DNA of 64,000 nucleotides from Candidatus Ulvibacter alkanivorans (GCF_003333325.1 NZ_QOLC01000089.1:124001-188000); one strand, 5' to 3'; shown: positions 26,425-35,521, counted from the first letter of the stretch. Notes: generated by a model from the letters alone, not told the origin. Made by a program: numbers and translations.

Positions 26425-26871
26425 ATGGATACCATTGTTATAAAAACCTTTGAAGAGCTGTCGACCCAAGAATTATACGATATTCTTCAGTTGCGTAGTG
26501 AGGTATTCGTTGTAGAACAAGATTGTGTTTATCAAGACATCGACGGGAAGGACCAAAAAGCACTACATATTATAGGAACCAAGGCAGGAAAAGTTGTAGC
26601 GTACACGCGTTGCTTTCCGCCGGGAATCTATTTTGAAGAAGCGGCCATTGGGAGAGTAGTTGTGGTTGAAGACCAACGAAAATATGGATACGGCCACGAT
26701 ATAATGAAAGCTTCTATGGAAGCCATAAAAAAAAGGTTTAACACCGATAGTGTAAAGTTATCGGCCCAAACCTATTTAATAAAATTTTACCAATCGCACG
26801 GATTTCATACTACCGGAGAAGGGTACCTGGAGGATGGAATTCCTCACATTGCAATGGTCACTACAGCTTGA
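26425..26871 (+). CDS. GNAT family N-acetyltransferase (ElaA-like)
   Basis: A 148-aa acetyl-CoA-dependent acyltransferase resembling E. coli ElaA: LYDILQLRSEVFVVEQDCVYQD near the N-terminus, the acetyl-CoA loop QRKYGYG in the pattern Q/RxxGxG/A, and the C-terminal FYQSHGFHTTGEGYLEDGIPH. Substrate unknown. Last gene of the rpiB-CDF-GNAT unit; its stop overlaps the convergent 126-aa gene by 11 bp. Confidence 0.88.
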   Translation: MDTIVIKTFEELSTQELYDILQLRSEVFVVEQDCVYQDIDGKDQKALHIIGTKAGKVVAYTRCFPPGIYFEEAAIGRVVVVEDQRKYGYGHDIMKASMEAIKKRFNTDSVKLSAQTYLIKFYQSHGFHTTGEGYLEDGIPHIAMVTTA

Positions 26872-27241
26872 TCAAATTCTTTTGTAGATTAAGATCTTCG
26901 AGCATCTCATTCGTAAATTTATAATGCCCGCGACGTGTAATGATCTTAAATCGTTCGTTACGCATACGTGTAAGAACGTCTAAAAAACGCCATTTCGATT
27001 TTAGTAATCGTGGTTTTTGAGATTTTAAACTAATCTCAAAATAATGTTTTACGCCCGCTCTCTCGGCAACAATGTCTGGGGTGATCGAAACATCACTTCC
27101 CTTTTTGTTGTAAGATTTTGGTGTGTCATAGCCCTCAATATCGGCTTTAATGTTCTCGAATCCTCGGCTTTCTAAATAAGCCACCGATTCTTTAATTGTC
27201 TCTGTGCTTTCCTGCTTGTCTACTTGTACCATAACCTTCAT
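26861..27241 (-). CDS. Conserved hypothetical protein with a PD-(D/E)xK-like pattern
   Basis: A 126-aa protein I cannot assign to a named family. The sequence TPDIVAERAGVKHYFEISLK places an aspartate on one strand and an E-x-x-x-K on the next, reminiscent of the restriction-endonuclease-like fold, followed by a basic helix-rich C-terminus (KPRLLKSKWRFLDVL, RMRNERFKIITRRGHYKF) that could bind nucleic acid. The spacing E-x3-K is not the strict E-x-K, so nuclease activity is only a hypothesis. The gene has the sterol-desaturase gene behind it on the same strand, with a perfect 11-bp tandem repeat between. Confidence 0.7.
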   Translation of the reverse strand: MKVMVQVDKQESTETIKESVAYLESRGFENIKADIEGYDTPKSYNKKGSDVSITPDIVAERAGVKHYFEISLKSQKPRLLKSKWRFLDVLTRMRNERFKIITRRGHYKFTNEMLEDLNLQKNLIKL

Positions 27242-27263
27242 AATAAGAAAAAACGAGCAAAAA

Positions 27264-27285
27264 GGCTGTTAATAGGCTGTTAATA
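27264..27285. repeat. Perfect 11-bp tandem duplication (GGCTGTTAATA x2)
   Basis: Two adjacent identical copies fill half of the 49-bp gap upstream of the 126-aa gene. It could be a local slippage duplication or a regulator half-site pair. Confidence 0.7.
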
Positions 27286-27290
27286 TCTAT

Positions 27291-28112
27291 TTATCGCGGT
27301 TTAGAAATCACATTTTTATTGAATGGGATTCCCAGTTGCACCCCAATGTTTTGATCATCGGTATGGTCTGAAATATCTAAACCGTAGACAATTTTTTTGG
27401 TATCTCCATAGACAAACGTTCCGAAGAGACGATCCCAAATAGAAAACATATTTCCATAGTTGCTATCGGTCCATGGCAATGTATTATGGTGATGGAATTT
27501 ATGCATATTGGGCGTGACGATCACATAACTTAATAATTTATCTAACGATCCTGGTAACGAAATATTTGCATGGGTGAAGTAGGTAAAAACAACACTAAGA
27601 ATTCGGTAAAAAAAGTAAAAGGCAATGGGCATTCCCATAATAATCACTGCTACTAATGCAAAACTTTCTCTAATTACAAAATCGAGAGGATGATGTCGCG
27701 TACCGGTTGTTGCATCCACGTGTTTGTCGCTGTGATGAACAATATGCAAACGCCACATCCATGGCACTTTGTGTAGTAAGTAATGAACACCGTATTGCGC
27801 AATGAGGTCCAATACCAATAGTGATGCTAGCAATTCTATCCATATCGCAGCTTCGAATAGGTGAAGCAGACCAAAATTACTTTCCTCCAACCACAGAAAA
27901 ACGCCCACCGTGGCAAGACCGAAAATGGAATTTATAATCATCACAAACGCTAAGAGAATAAGATTGGTCTTTGCGTGACCCCATTTTTTGTAATTGAACT
28001 TCACAAGACTGTAATAGCCTTCTAGGATCCAAAAAATGGCTAAGACTATAAAGACCCATCCCGCTTTCATCCACACAGGCATGGTTTCAAAAAAGTCTAA
28101 AAACTGTTGCAT
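27291..28112 (-). CDS. Sterol desaturase / fatty-acid hydroxylase family protein
   Basis: Integral-membrane diiron oxygenase of the fatty-acid hydroxylase superfamily. The 273-aa product has about five membrane helices and the eight-histidine pattern: HYLLH (110-114), HIVHH (123-127), H131 and HH at 140-141, with a last cluster HKFHHHN near 202-208. In Flavobacteria such enzymes are annotated as sterol desaturases although the organisms make few sterols; carotenoid or lipid hydroxylation is more plausible. Downstream of the S41 protease gene (one base apart), likely an operon. Confidence 0.87.
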   Translation of the reverse strand: MQQFLDFFETMPVWMKAGWVFIVLAIFWILEGYYSLVKFNYKKWGHAKTNLILLAFVMIINSIFGLATVGVFLWLEESNFGLLHLFEAAIWIELLASLLVLDLIAQYGVHYLLHKVPWMWRLHIVHHSDKHVDATTGTRHHPLDFVIRESFALVAVIIMGMPIAFYFFYRILSVVFTYFTHANISLPGSLDKLLSYVIVTPNMHKFHHHNTLPWTDSNYGNMFSIWDRLFGTFVYGDTKKIVYGLDISDHTDDQNIGVQLGIPFNKNVISKPR

Positions 28113-28113
28113 C

Positions 28114-29736
28114 TTATTGTAAGATTCGCTCGTATCTGTTGAGATCCTCTAAGACTGCGATAGCTTCTAAGATCTCGGGATTGTGTGTCACTTGGTAGTT
28201 GTACAAGCCCTCTCTATAGAAATAGCGCTTTAAGATCTCGTCAGAAAGTAAGGATTTGATCTCTGCCTTTTTAGCGACCAGCGCTTTGTTTTTAGCAGTA
28301 TCGATCGCTTTCATAAGTTGTTGATAGCTCGATTCGATCTCATCTTTAAGATCATCATCTTCTGCTCTGCGCAAGGCTTCGGCAAACTCATTTTCTGTTT
28401 CTGTATCGTAATTAAAATTGTTCTTTTTCAGAAATCGAAGAAAATCTTGAAAATCGGAATCGGAAAATTCAAAGTTTTTCCAATCGGTAAGCGAATTGCT
28501 GTAATAGTATTCGGTAGCATAATCAAAAATTGCATTGTCTTTTAAAAGTGCGGTGGTAATAGGACTAAAGACAGCCGTCTCTACTTCAATATCGGGCAAT
28601 ATACCACCCCCGTCGTAGACGGTCCGTCCACCTTTGGTCTTGAATTCGTTATATTCTTTGGCATCTACGCGCATAGGATCACCATTTTCATCCCTGTTCC
28701 AATAATCCAAGGCCTGAATACATCGCCCACTTGGGGTATAATAGCGCGAAATAGTTACTTTTAATTGTGTACCATACGTAAGCTTTTTAGGACGCTGTAC
28801 CAAGCCTTTTCCAAAGCTTCGTGCACCAACGATCACAGCACGGTCGAGGTCTTGTAAGCCACCCGAAACAATTTCACTGGCCGAAGCACTTCGACCATTT
28901 ACCAATACCACTAATGGAATTTCAGTATCAATAGGGTCCTTCTCGGTCTTGTAGACTTTGTTGTATTTTTCGATCACCGATTTTGTGGTGGTAATCACTT
29001 CGCCTCTTGGTACAAATAAGTTTACCACGTTAATTGCTTCATGTAGCAGTCCGCCGGGATTTCCACGAAGGTCCAAAATGATCTTCTTAGCACCTTGCTC
29101 CTTAAGGTCTTCAAGTGCAGCTTTGGTCTCAACGGTGGTTTTTCGATTAAAGGCACGAAGCACGATATATCCTATATCGTTGTTTACCAGCTTATAGAAA
29201 GGAACCGCATTTACTGTAACTGCCTCACGAGTGATTTTAGTGGTTGCCGTTTTTCCTTGACGTGTGTAAGTAAGCTCAACCGACGAGCCCGGTGCTCCCT
29301 TAAGCAATTCGCCGGTATCATCTTCAAAATCGGCTAGGGTCACATCGCCTATTTTTATAATCTCATCACCGGCCTTTAATCCGGCCTTATCGGCAGGATA
29401 GCCTTCAAAAGGCTCAAGAATAATGATCTTATCCTTCTCTGTTTTTACGGAAGCACCAACACCGGTATATACACCAGAGTTGTTAATACGCGCATCTTCC
29501 ACTTCTTGTTCGTTCCAGTATACCGTATAAGGGTCTAAGTCTTGAAGCATTCCCGTTATCGCCTTATCCATTAAGATAGCCGGGGTAGTTTCATCAACAT
29601 AGTTCATGTTCAGTTCTTTGAACAGGGTTGTGAAAATCTCAATTTGTTTTGCGATCTCGAAGAAATCGTTCTTAAAACTTACGGTGGTAAAGAAGATCCC
29701 AACCGCTAAGATGGGAACTATAATTCGCTTTTTCAT
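28114..29736 (-). CDS. S41 family C-terminal processing peptidase
   Basis: Envelope protease of the Tsp/CtpA type. The 540-aa product has an N-terminal signal or anchor segment (about 5-21), a PDZ domain (about 88-160) and the S41 fold with DLRGNPGGLL, the serine motif SASASEI (S285 nominal nucleophile) and the lysine in FGKG (K310). C-terminal helices complete the enzyme. It sits in a minus-strand run with rnpA and DUF4349 upstream and the sterol-desaturase gene downstream. Substrates unknown; envelope protein turnover is expected. Confidence 0.93.
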   Translation of the reverse strand: MKKRIIVPILAVGIFFTTVSFKNDFFEIAKQIEIFTTLFKELNMNYVDETTPAILMDKAITGMLQDLDPYTVYWNEQEVEDARINNSGVYTGVGASVKTEKDKIIILEPFEGYPADKAGLKAGDEIIKIGDVTLADFEDDTGELLKGAPGSSVELTYTRQGKTATTKITREAVTVNAVPFYKLVNNDIGYIVLRAFNRKTTVETKAALEDLKEQGAKKIILDLRGNPGGLLHEAINVVNLFVPRGEVITTTKSVIEKYNKVYKTEKDPIDTEIPLVVLVNGRSASASEIVSGGLQDLDRAVIVGARSFGKGLVQRPKKLTYGTQLKVTISRYYTPSGRCIQALDYWNRDENGDPMRVDAKEYNEFKTKGGRTVYDGGGILPDIEVETAVFSPITTALLKDNAIFDYATEYYYSNSLTDWKNFEFSDSDFQDFLRFLKKNNFNYDTETENEFAEALRRAEDDDLKDEIESSYQQLMKAIDTAKNKALVAKKAEIKSLLSDEILKRYFYREGLYNYQVTHNPEILEAIAVLEDLNRYERILQ

Positions 29737-29741
29737 GACTA

Positions 29742-30599
29742 TTATTTTTTATCAGAAACAACCTGCCGGCGTTTCTTCTTTCGGTTTTTTATAATGATCC
29801 TTAGTATTACTACTATAAGAATAGCAATAAGAAACACCGGCCAAATGTACAAAAGCCCTAAGAAGAACACAGAGATGCCATTCCAACCCCCTTGTAGCGC
29901 ATTCTTCATTTTTTGACCATAGGATTGAGTAATTCCTGTTTCTGCGGTTAATTTATAGAATTCAATATGAACGGTGCTCATCGATACTTGATTTTGCAGG
30001 TATTCTAACCTGCCTTGTCGCGCTTCGATCTCTTCTCTTATATTGGAAAGTTCTCTTTCAATTTCGAGCATTTCCTTTACATTTTTTGCTTGTTGTAAGA
30101 GTTGCAAATACCGCTTTTCTAATTCTCGTTTTGCCTTTAATCGCGCTTCGAGATCAACAAATTCTTCGGTCACATCTTGCCGTGAAATAGAACGTTGATC
30201 GAAATAGGCGACACCTTCGGAAACTCCTTCAATAAAGGCTTGAAAATTTTCCGAAGGAATGCGAACGGTTAGATTTCTGAAGATCCTATTATATCCTTTT
30301 CCCGAATTGTCGGTTTGTACGAAGCCATTATAGGTCTCGGTAAGCTGAAGGATACGATTATGCGTTTCTGAAGGTTCTTGGGTCTCAAAATTTAACTGAG
30401 CCGTCTTAATGATCTTTTGCTCACGAACACTTTCCGAAGTAATCGAACTATTTTGCGATTCGTCTTGATAGGCGATATCAACAGATTCTTCTAACTCGAT
30501 GCCGGCTGATTTACTTTCAGCAACAAAATTGTCATTTTCGCTGCTTTGCGAGCAGGCCATGATAAATAAAAAGGAAAAAAGTATACTAAGAAATTTCAT
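29742..30599 (-). CDS. DUF4349 domain lipoprotein
   Basis: A 285-aa predicted lipoprotein (lipobox IMAC, cysteine at 16), then a beta-rich region (FQAFIEGVSE, RIPSENF), a coiled coil (about 145-205: AKRELEKRYLQLLQQAKN) and one C-terminal membrane helix (about 240-265) with a basic tail. This is the DUF4349 layout; function unknown, probably an envelope structural or signalling protein. Its start overlaps the 3' end of rnpA by 14 bp, so translation is coupled. Confidence 0.85.
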   Translation of the reverse strand: MKFLSILFSFLFIMACSQSSENDNFVAESKSAGIELEESVDIAYQDESQNSSITSESVREQKIIKTAQLNFETQEPSETHNRILQLTETYNGFVQTDNSGKGYNRIFRNLTVRIPSENFQAFIEGVSEGVAYFDQRSISRQDVTEEFVDLEARLKAKRELEKRYLQLLQQAKNVKEMLEIERELSNIREEIEARQGRLEYLQNQVSMSTVHIEFYKLTAETGITQSYGQKMKNALQGGWNGISVFFLGLLYIWPVFLIAILIVVILRIIIKNRKKKRRQVVSDKK

Positions 30600-30951
30600 C
30601 TGCCAATTGAGTAAGCAGTAGTTGCATAGATCGCTCTAATCGCTCATACTGAGGTTTTTCTTTACTAAGATATAAAAATAATAGCGCAAAATTCGAGCCG
30701 TTATTGTGTAAGAGCGGTTGTTTTTGAAGTCGGTACGCTTCGCGAAGTTGCCGTTTGATCCGGTTGCGATCTACGGCCGACTTAAAATTTCGTTTAGGGA
30801 CCGCAAAGGCAGCTTGAGTTGTTGGTAAGGTTTTCTTCGGAAGATAAATTACTTTAATAGGATATTTCTTCATCGAGCTCCCTTCAGAAAAAAGTTGTTC
30901 GATCAATTTTTTGCTTTTTAGCTTTTCGCGCTTCGGAAAATCAAAACTCAT
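30586..30951 (-). CDS. rnpA: Ribonuclease P protein component
   Basis: Protein subunit of RNase P, which matures tRNA 5' ends. The 121-aa product has the RNR signature AVDRNRIKRQLREAYRL and the basic N-terminus FPKREKLKSKKLIEQLF. In most bacteria rnpA follows rpmH near the origin; here it is followed by DUF4349 and the S41 protease, and rpmH is not in the window. A near-match -7 box (TATCTTTA) ends about 6 nt before the ATG. Confidence 0.94.
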   Translation of the reverse strand: MSFDFPKREKLKSKKLIEQLFSEGSSMKKYPIKVIYLPKKTLPTTQAAFAVPKRNFKSAVDRNRIKRQLREAYRLQKQPLLHNNGSNFALLFLYLSKEKPQYERLERSMQLLLTQLADEIS

Positions 30952-30968
30952 TAGGTAAAGATATAAAA

Positions 30969-31001
30969 AGACCCGACAGCTCGTGCGAACCGGCGGGTCT
31001 T
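30969..31001 (-). terminator. Rho-independent terminator of the MBL-S8-M1 unit
   Basis: Stem AAGACCCG (30969-30976) / CGGGTCTT (30994-31001) with a run of T on the minus strand, 22 nt after the M1 peptidase stop. Confidence 0.85.
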
Positions 31002-31022
31002 ATTAAATGGTTACGAACGCGC

Positions 31023-32858
31023 TTACTGCTCGCCGTACACGTTATTCTCAGGATTGATATCTGCCATACGTTGTGTTGCATCTATCATCATGGCCTTGAT
31101 CGTCTTCCCGTTTTCTATCTCTAAGGTATAGGTGGGGTACGCCCATGCCCAGTCGCCGGCAACAGTTCGCTTGAGCGTTGGGTACGGATTTGGTTTTTCA
31201 CCTCGTGCCATTTGTAAAGGTATGTAGAACGATTCCTGGGTCCCGTCCTCATAGGTCACGTACAGATCAATAGGCATTGGCATAAGGCCTATACGCTCTA
31301 AGGTGACGGTTGTCTTATCTCCTTCTTCGGAAACGTCCTTAATTCCATAGTCGATCGTATTCGTGGTTTGGGTCCAATCGGTAAGATACCAGTCTAGCTC
31401 CATTCCAGATACTTTTTCTGCAATGCGAATAAAGTCATTTGGAGTAGGGTGTTTAAAGGCCCACTCATCATAGTAACGTTTTAGGGTCTTTTGAAGATTT
31501 TCCTCGCCAATAATATACCCTAATTGCGCCAAGAACACGGCTCCTTTACTATAGGCTGTTATTCCGTAGGCACGATTGCTGGCATAGCGATCGGCATGCG
31601 TGGATTGCGGTTGTTCCTTGCCGCTTAAGGCTAAAAACGCGTAGCCGCGATAGGAACCGCTTTGTGGATTCGGATTGTTCTCTTCCATTACCACGTTCAT
31701 GGCTTCGCTGGAGATATACGAAGTAAATCCTTCATCCATCCATTCGTGTTTTGCTTCGTTGGTTGCCAAAAGAAACTGGAACCAGCTGTGAGCCAATTCG
31801 TGCGACGTTACACCAACTAAACTTTCAAATTTACGCTCCCCGGTTATTAAAGTACACATTGCGTACTCCATTCCACCATCGCCACCTTGAATTACCGAGT
31901 ATTGTTTATACGGGTATTGTCCAATATTTTCGTTGAAGAATTTCAACAATTCTACAGTTTTTAGCTGAAGGTTTTTCCAGTTTTCGATGATCTCTGGGTT
32001 GTTCTTATATATGAAATGAAGCGTTACACCATTTGGCCCTTCAACGGCATCATGGATGTACTCATCGTCTGCCGCCCAGGTAAAGTCATGTACTTTAGGC
32101 GCTACAAAGTGCCAAGTAAGTTTACCTTTTTTCCCTTTCTTTGGCTCCATTCCTTCACCGCCATATCCATGTCCAATTTTTTCAGGATTTTGAAGATAAC
32201 CCGAACCACCAATGGTATACTCTTTATCGATGGTGATCTTTACATCATAATCACCCCACACACCATGAAACTCTCGTCCAATGTAAGGGTCGGCATGCCA
32301 ACCTTGAAAATCGTATTCTGCTAATTTTGGATACCATTGTGTCATAGACAGGGCAACACCTTCGGCATTATTACGGCCACTTCTACGAATTTGAACCGGA
32401 ACCTGAGCATCCCACTCCATGTTAAATGTTGTGCTTGTACCCGGTAATATCGGCTTGTCCAGCACAACTTCAAGAACCGTTCCCGCTACTTCGTATTGGA
32501 CCGGCGCCCCGTCTTGCGAAAGTAGGGTTGGTTTAATATAGCCGATCTCATCCGGTGCAAGTTTCGAAATACGATCACCAACACGTCCATCCGGATCTTC
32601 TATGGTACGCGAACGTACATCCATTTCACTTCCCGGTTGGAAGGCGTTAAAATACAAATGATAAAAAACTCTATTCAACGTATCGGGAGAGTTGTTTGTA
32701 TACGTTAAAACTTGCTTTCCTTTGTATTGATAGTCGTTCACATCCATGTCGATCTCCATCTTGTAATCGACTTGTTGCTGCCAATACCCGGAACTTCGTT
32801 GTGCGGTTGCGAATGCAACCATAAATAGGGTTAAGCACCCACTTAAAATATATTTCAT
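31023..32858 (-). CDS. M1 family metallopeptidase (aminopeptidase N-like)
   Basis: Secreted zinc aminopeptidase. The 611-aa product has a signal peptide (1-20, ending ATAQ), an N-terminal beta domain and the M1 core: GGMEYAM (328-334, at the position of the GxMEN exopeptidase motif, with Y where N is usual) and HELAH (353-357) with the third zinc ligand E376 in DEG. Compact compared with classical PepN; the C-terminal helical domain is missing, typical of Bacteroidetes short forms. The ATG overlaps the S8 protease stop by one base, so the two are coupled. Confidence 0.92.
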   Translation of the reverse strand: MKYILSGCLTLFMVAFATAQRSSGYWQQQVDYKMEIDMDVNDYQYKGKQVLTYTNNSPDTLNRVFYHLYFNAFQPGSEMDVRSRTIEDPDGRVGDRISKLAPDEIGYIKPTLLSQDGAPVQYEVAGTVLEVVLDKPILPGTSTTFNMEWDAQVPVQIRRSGRNNAEGVALSMTQWYPKLAEYDFQGWHADPYIGREFHGVWGDYDVKITIDKEYTIGGSGYLQNPEKIGHGYGGEGMEPKKGKKGKLTWHFVAPKVHDFTWAADDEYIHDAVEGPNGVTLHFIYKNNPEIIENWKNLQLKTVELLKFFNENIGQYPYKQYSVIQGGDGGMEYAMCTLITGERKFESLVGVTSHELAHSWFQFLLATNEAKHEWMDEGFTSYISSEAMNVVMEENNPNPQSGSYRGYAFLALSGKEQPQSTHADRYASNRAYGITAYSKGAVFLAQLGYIIGEENLQKTLKRYYDEWAFKHPTPNDFIRIAEKVSGMELDWYLTDWTQTTNTIDYGIKDVSEEGDKTTVTLERIGLMPMPIDLYVTYEDGTQESFYIPLQMARGEKPNPYPTLKRTVAGDWAWAYPTYTLEIENGKTIKAMMIDATQRMADINPENNVYGEQ

Positions 32859-34531
32859 TATCTAGACATTTTATCTGCCATTATCAAGGCGTTATACAAA
32901 TTGACCATTTTTCCCGATTTTGAAATATTCGAGAAGTTGTCGGTAGTTGAAGGATCGCCCCCTAACACCACCGGCGTTTTAGACGCTAATCCACTGTTCA
33001 TAAGAATTTCTTTTACTTGTTTTGCCGAAAGCGAAGGATAGTACGATCGGATCATTGTTGCTACTCCAGACACAGCTGGTGCAGCCATAGACGTTCCTTG
33101 TAGATATTCGTACGAATTTAATGGAGTAGTAGACCAGATCTTAACCCCGGGTCCAAAGGCATCTACATTTGCATTTCCATAATTTGAAAAATTCGCAACG
33201 AGATCACTTCCGTAGGAATAATTCAGCGCCCCGATGGTAATAAACGAATCGGCTACTTCGGTCGGATTATCGGTTGTTTGATCGTTCGGGTATACCTGAA
33301 TTCCATCAAGGTTAAACCCTTCATTTCCTGCGGCATTCACGATCAACACATCATTTTCTGCAGCATACTTGATCGCATCCCACACCCATTCCGGATGCGG
33401 AGAATAGTATTTTCCGAAGCTGGTATTGATCACTTTAGCACCATTGTCTACAGCATAGCGAATTGCCAAGGCAATATCCTTGTCGTACTCATCACCATCC
33501 GGCACAGCACGTACGACCATGATCTCAACATTATTCGCGACACCGTTCATTCCAATTCCATTGTTGCGTTGCGCTGCAATAATCCCTGCTACATGTGTAC
33601 CGTGTTTTGCATCTTCTTTCTTAGGGTCAGGACCGTCAACATCGTTGTTTCCGTAGTTGGTATCGGTAATGTCATCAGGATCGTCACCTAAGACCGCTCT
33701 AAAATCTTTCTCTAAATTAAAGTGCGTCTCCAGCCTTCCGGAAAAATAGTCGATTCCTCCTTTTAGTTCTTTAATAACTTCGGGTACCGAGTCTCCAAAG
33801 GTCAACATTTGCGTAAGCATTCCTATTTGTTGTTCCTCTGTTGGGGTAGGGTTAGAAATTGCAGCAAGTTCTTCGGCTGAGTAATCTTCCTTCCCTAACT
33901 TTTCGGAGATAGCAGCATGTGCAGGTTTAACTTGAGCTAAGATCTGCTCGTATTGTGTTTTTCCTGAAAGTGCTTGTTGGTATTCTGTTTCAAACTCAGC
34001 CTTTGCCTTTTTGTATAATACGAAGTCGGCACGGTCTGCAGCACTAATGGAGGCTTCGGTCTTTCCTTCGAATTTTGGTCCTAATTTTTTAATGTACCGA
34101 ACGTATTCCATGTTTTCTCCAACAACGTCGCCTAGAAAGTTCCATCCGTGGATATCATCTACATATCCATTATTGTCGTCATCTTTGCGATTGTTCGGGA
34201 TTTCATCTTCGTTGGTCCAAAGTACATTCTTAAGATCTTCATGTTCTATGTCGATCCCGCTATCGATAACACCTACGATAACTGTTTCTCCTTTTCTATT
34301 CTTGATAATTTCGGTGTACGCCTTGTTCACACTCATACCAGGAATGGTGTCGGTGATCAAGTCGGCATGTGGCCAATTTTTATACTGAGCCTCGGTAAGC
34401 GGCGCTACTTTAACCGGAATCGTATCGATATTTTCGATAGGTGTTGAAACTATTGGAGCTGAAGTACTCCCACAGCTTGCTAACATTGCAACTGCCCCTG
34501 CAGCTATCAATGTGAATTTAAAAATGTTCAT
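32858..34531 (-). CDS. S8 family subtilisin-like lipoprotein protease
   Basis: Serine protease with catalytic D90 (VIGVIDSGID region), H310 (HGTHVAG) and S481 (GTSMAAP). ATG at 34531 gives a lipoprotein signal ending LASC (cysteine 20); an upstream start would overlap the MBL gene and destroy the signal, so it is rejected. The 557-aa product has an unusually large insert between D and H (about 135-290), rich in charged helices, containing alternating acidic sequences (DDPDDITDTN). Middle gene of the MBL-S8-M1 run, 10 nt after the MBL stop. Confidence 0.92.
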   Translation of the reverse strand: MNIFKFTLIAAGAVAMLASCGSTSAPIVSTPIENIDTIPVKVAPLTEAQYKNWPHADLITDTIPGMSVNKAYTEIIKNRKGETVIVGVIDSGIDIEHEDLKNVLWTNEDEIPNNRKDDDNNGYVDDIHGWNFLGDVVGENMEYVRYIKKLGPKFEGKTEASISAADRADFVLYKKAKAEFETEYQQALSGKTQYEQILAQVKPAHAAISEKLGKEDYSAEELAAISNPTPTEEQQIGMLTQMLTFGDSVPEVIKELKGGIDYFSGRLETHFNLEKDFRAVLGDDPDDITDTNYGNNDVDGPDPKKEDAKHGTHVAGIIAAQRNNGIGMNGVANNVEIMVVRAVPDGDEYDKDIALAIRYAVDNGAKVINTSFGKYYSPHPEWVWDAIKYAAENDVLIVNAAGNEGFNLDGIQVYPNDQTTDNPTEVADSFITIGALNYSYGSDLVANFSNYGNANVDAFGPGVKIWSTTPLNSYEYLQGTSMAAPAVSGVATMIRSYYPSLSAKQVKEILMNSGLASKTPVVLGGDPSTTDNFSNISKSGKMVNLYNALIMADKMSR

Positions 34532-34541
34532 AGAGTCTAAA

Positions 34542-35432
34542 TTAATTAAAAAGTTCATTGAATGTAAAAACCTCGTTGAGTCGAACACCTTTCTCGGTGT
34601 TTTTTACAGTTATAATATGATTGTGAGCATCATGCTCTAAAAATAAATAATAGTTTTCGTTCGCCGCCACCTGCAAGAATTTTTCTTTTTCAGGTAAGGT
34701 AAGCAACGGTCTTGTATCGTATCCCATAACAAAAGGTATGGGTAAATGTCCGGCTGTTGGCAGAAGATCTGCCATAAAGCACAAGGTCTTTCCTTGATAT
34801 TCTAGCATCGGAATCATTTGTTTATCGGTATGCCCATCTGCAAAGAAGATGCCGAAATCCATTTCTTTTGCTTCGGAAAAGTCTCTGGTATCAGATATAC
34901 TATTTTCCAACGATAATGTTGGGCCACCAACAAATTTCAATTGGCCGCTTTCTTCCATCGGAAGAATATTTTCTTTCAGAAAAGAGGCTTTTTCTCTTCT
35001 ATTAGGTTTGGTCGCCCATTTCCAATGGTCTGCATTACTCCAAAACGTTGCATTCTTAAATGCGGGTTCATACCCTGTATGATCTTTATTCCACTGTATG
35101 CTTCCGCCGCAATGGTCAAAATGCAAATGCGTCATAAACACATCGGTTATATCGTCTCTGTGAAAGCCGTATTTTTTTAAAGAACTGTCAAGGTCATGAT
35201 CGCCCCAACGATAGTAATATCCGAAAAACTTATCACTTTGTTTGTTTCCCATGCCCGTATCGATAAGAGTAAGCCGGTCTCCATCTTCAATAAGCAAGCA
35301 TCGCGCTGCAATATCGATCATATTATTTGAGTCTGCCGGATTTGTACGGGTCCACAGGCTTTTAGGAACTACGCCGAACATAGCACCACCATCTAACTTA
35401 AAATTACCTGCTTCAATAGGATATAAGGTCAT
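34542..35432 (-). CDS. MBL fold metallo-hydrolase
   Basis: Zinc hydrolase with the beta-lactamase fold. The 296-aa product shows THLHFDHCGG (H102, H104, D106, H107), then a later ADGHTDKQM and LEHDAHNH, the remaining metal ligands. No signal peptide. Homologues include lactonases and other small-molecule hydrolases; the substrate is not evident. First gene of the run with the S8 and M1 proteases, though a shared physiological role is only suggested by proximity. Confidence 0.9.
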   Translation of the reverse strand: MTLYPIEAGNFKLDGGAMFGVVPKSLWTRTNPADSNNMIDIAARCLLIEDGDRLTLIDTGMGNKQSDKFFGYYYRWGDHDLDSSLKKYGFHRDDITDVFMTHLHFDHCGGSIQWNKDHTGYEPAFKNATFWSNADHWKWATKPNRREKASFLKENILPMEESGQLKFVGGPTLSLENSISDTRDFSEAKEMDFGIFFADGHTDKQMIPMLEYQGKTLCFMADLLPTAGHLPIPFVMGYDTRPLLTLPEKEKFLQVAANENYYLFLEHDAHNHIITVKNTEKGVRLNEVFTFNELFN

Positions 35433-35521
35433 AGGAGCCGCAAAATACTAAAACTGTTGCTAATGTGTATGAGTGTTACAATTTTATTAAGAAATGCTAA
35501 CAATTTATAATACGTAGAACA

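Noticed and set aside
34532-34588. Upstream start of the S8 protease
   Set aside because: It overlaps the MBL gene and moves the lipoprotein signal away from the N-terminus; ATG 34531 gives a normal lipobox.
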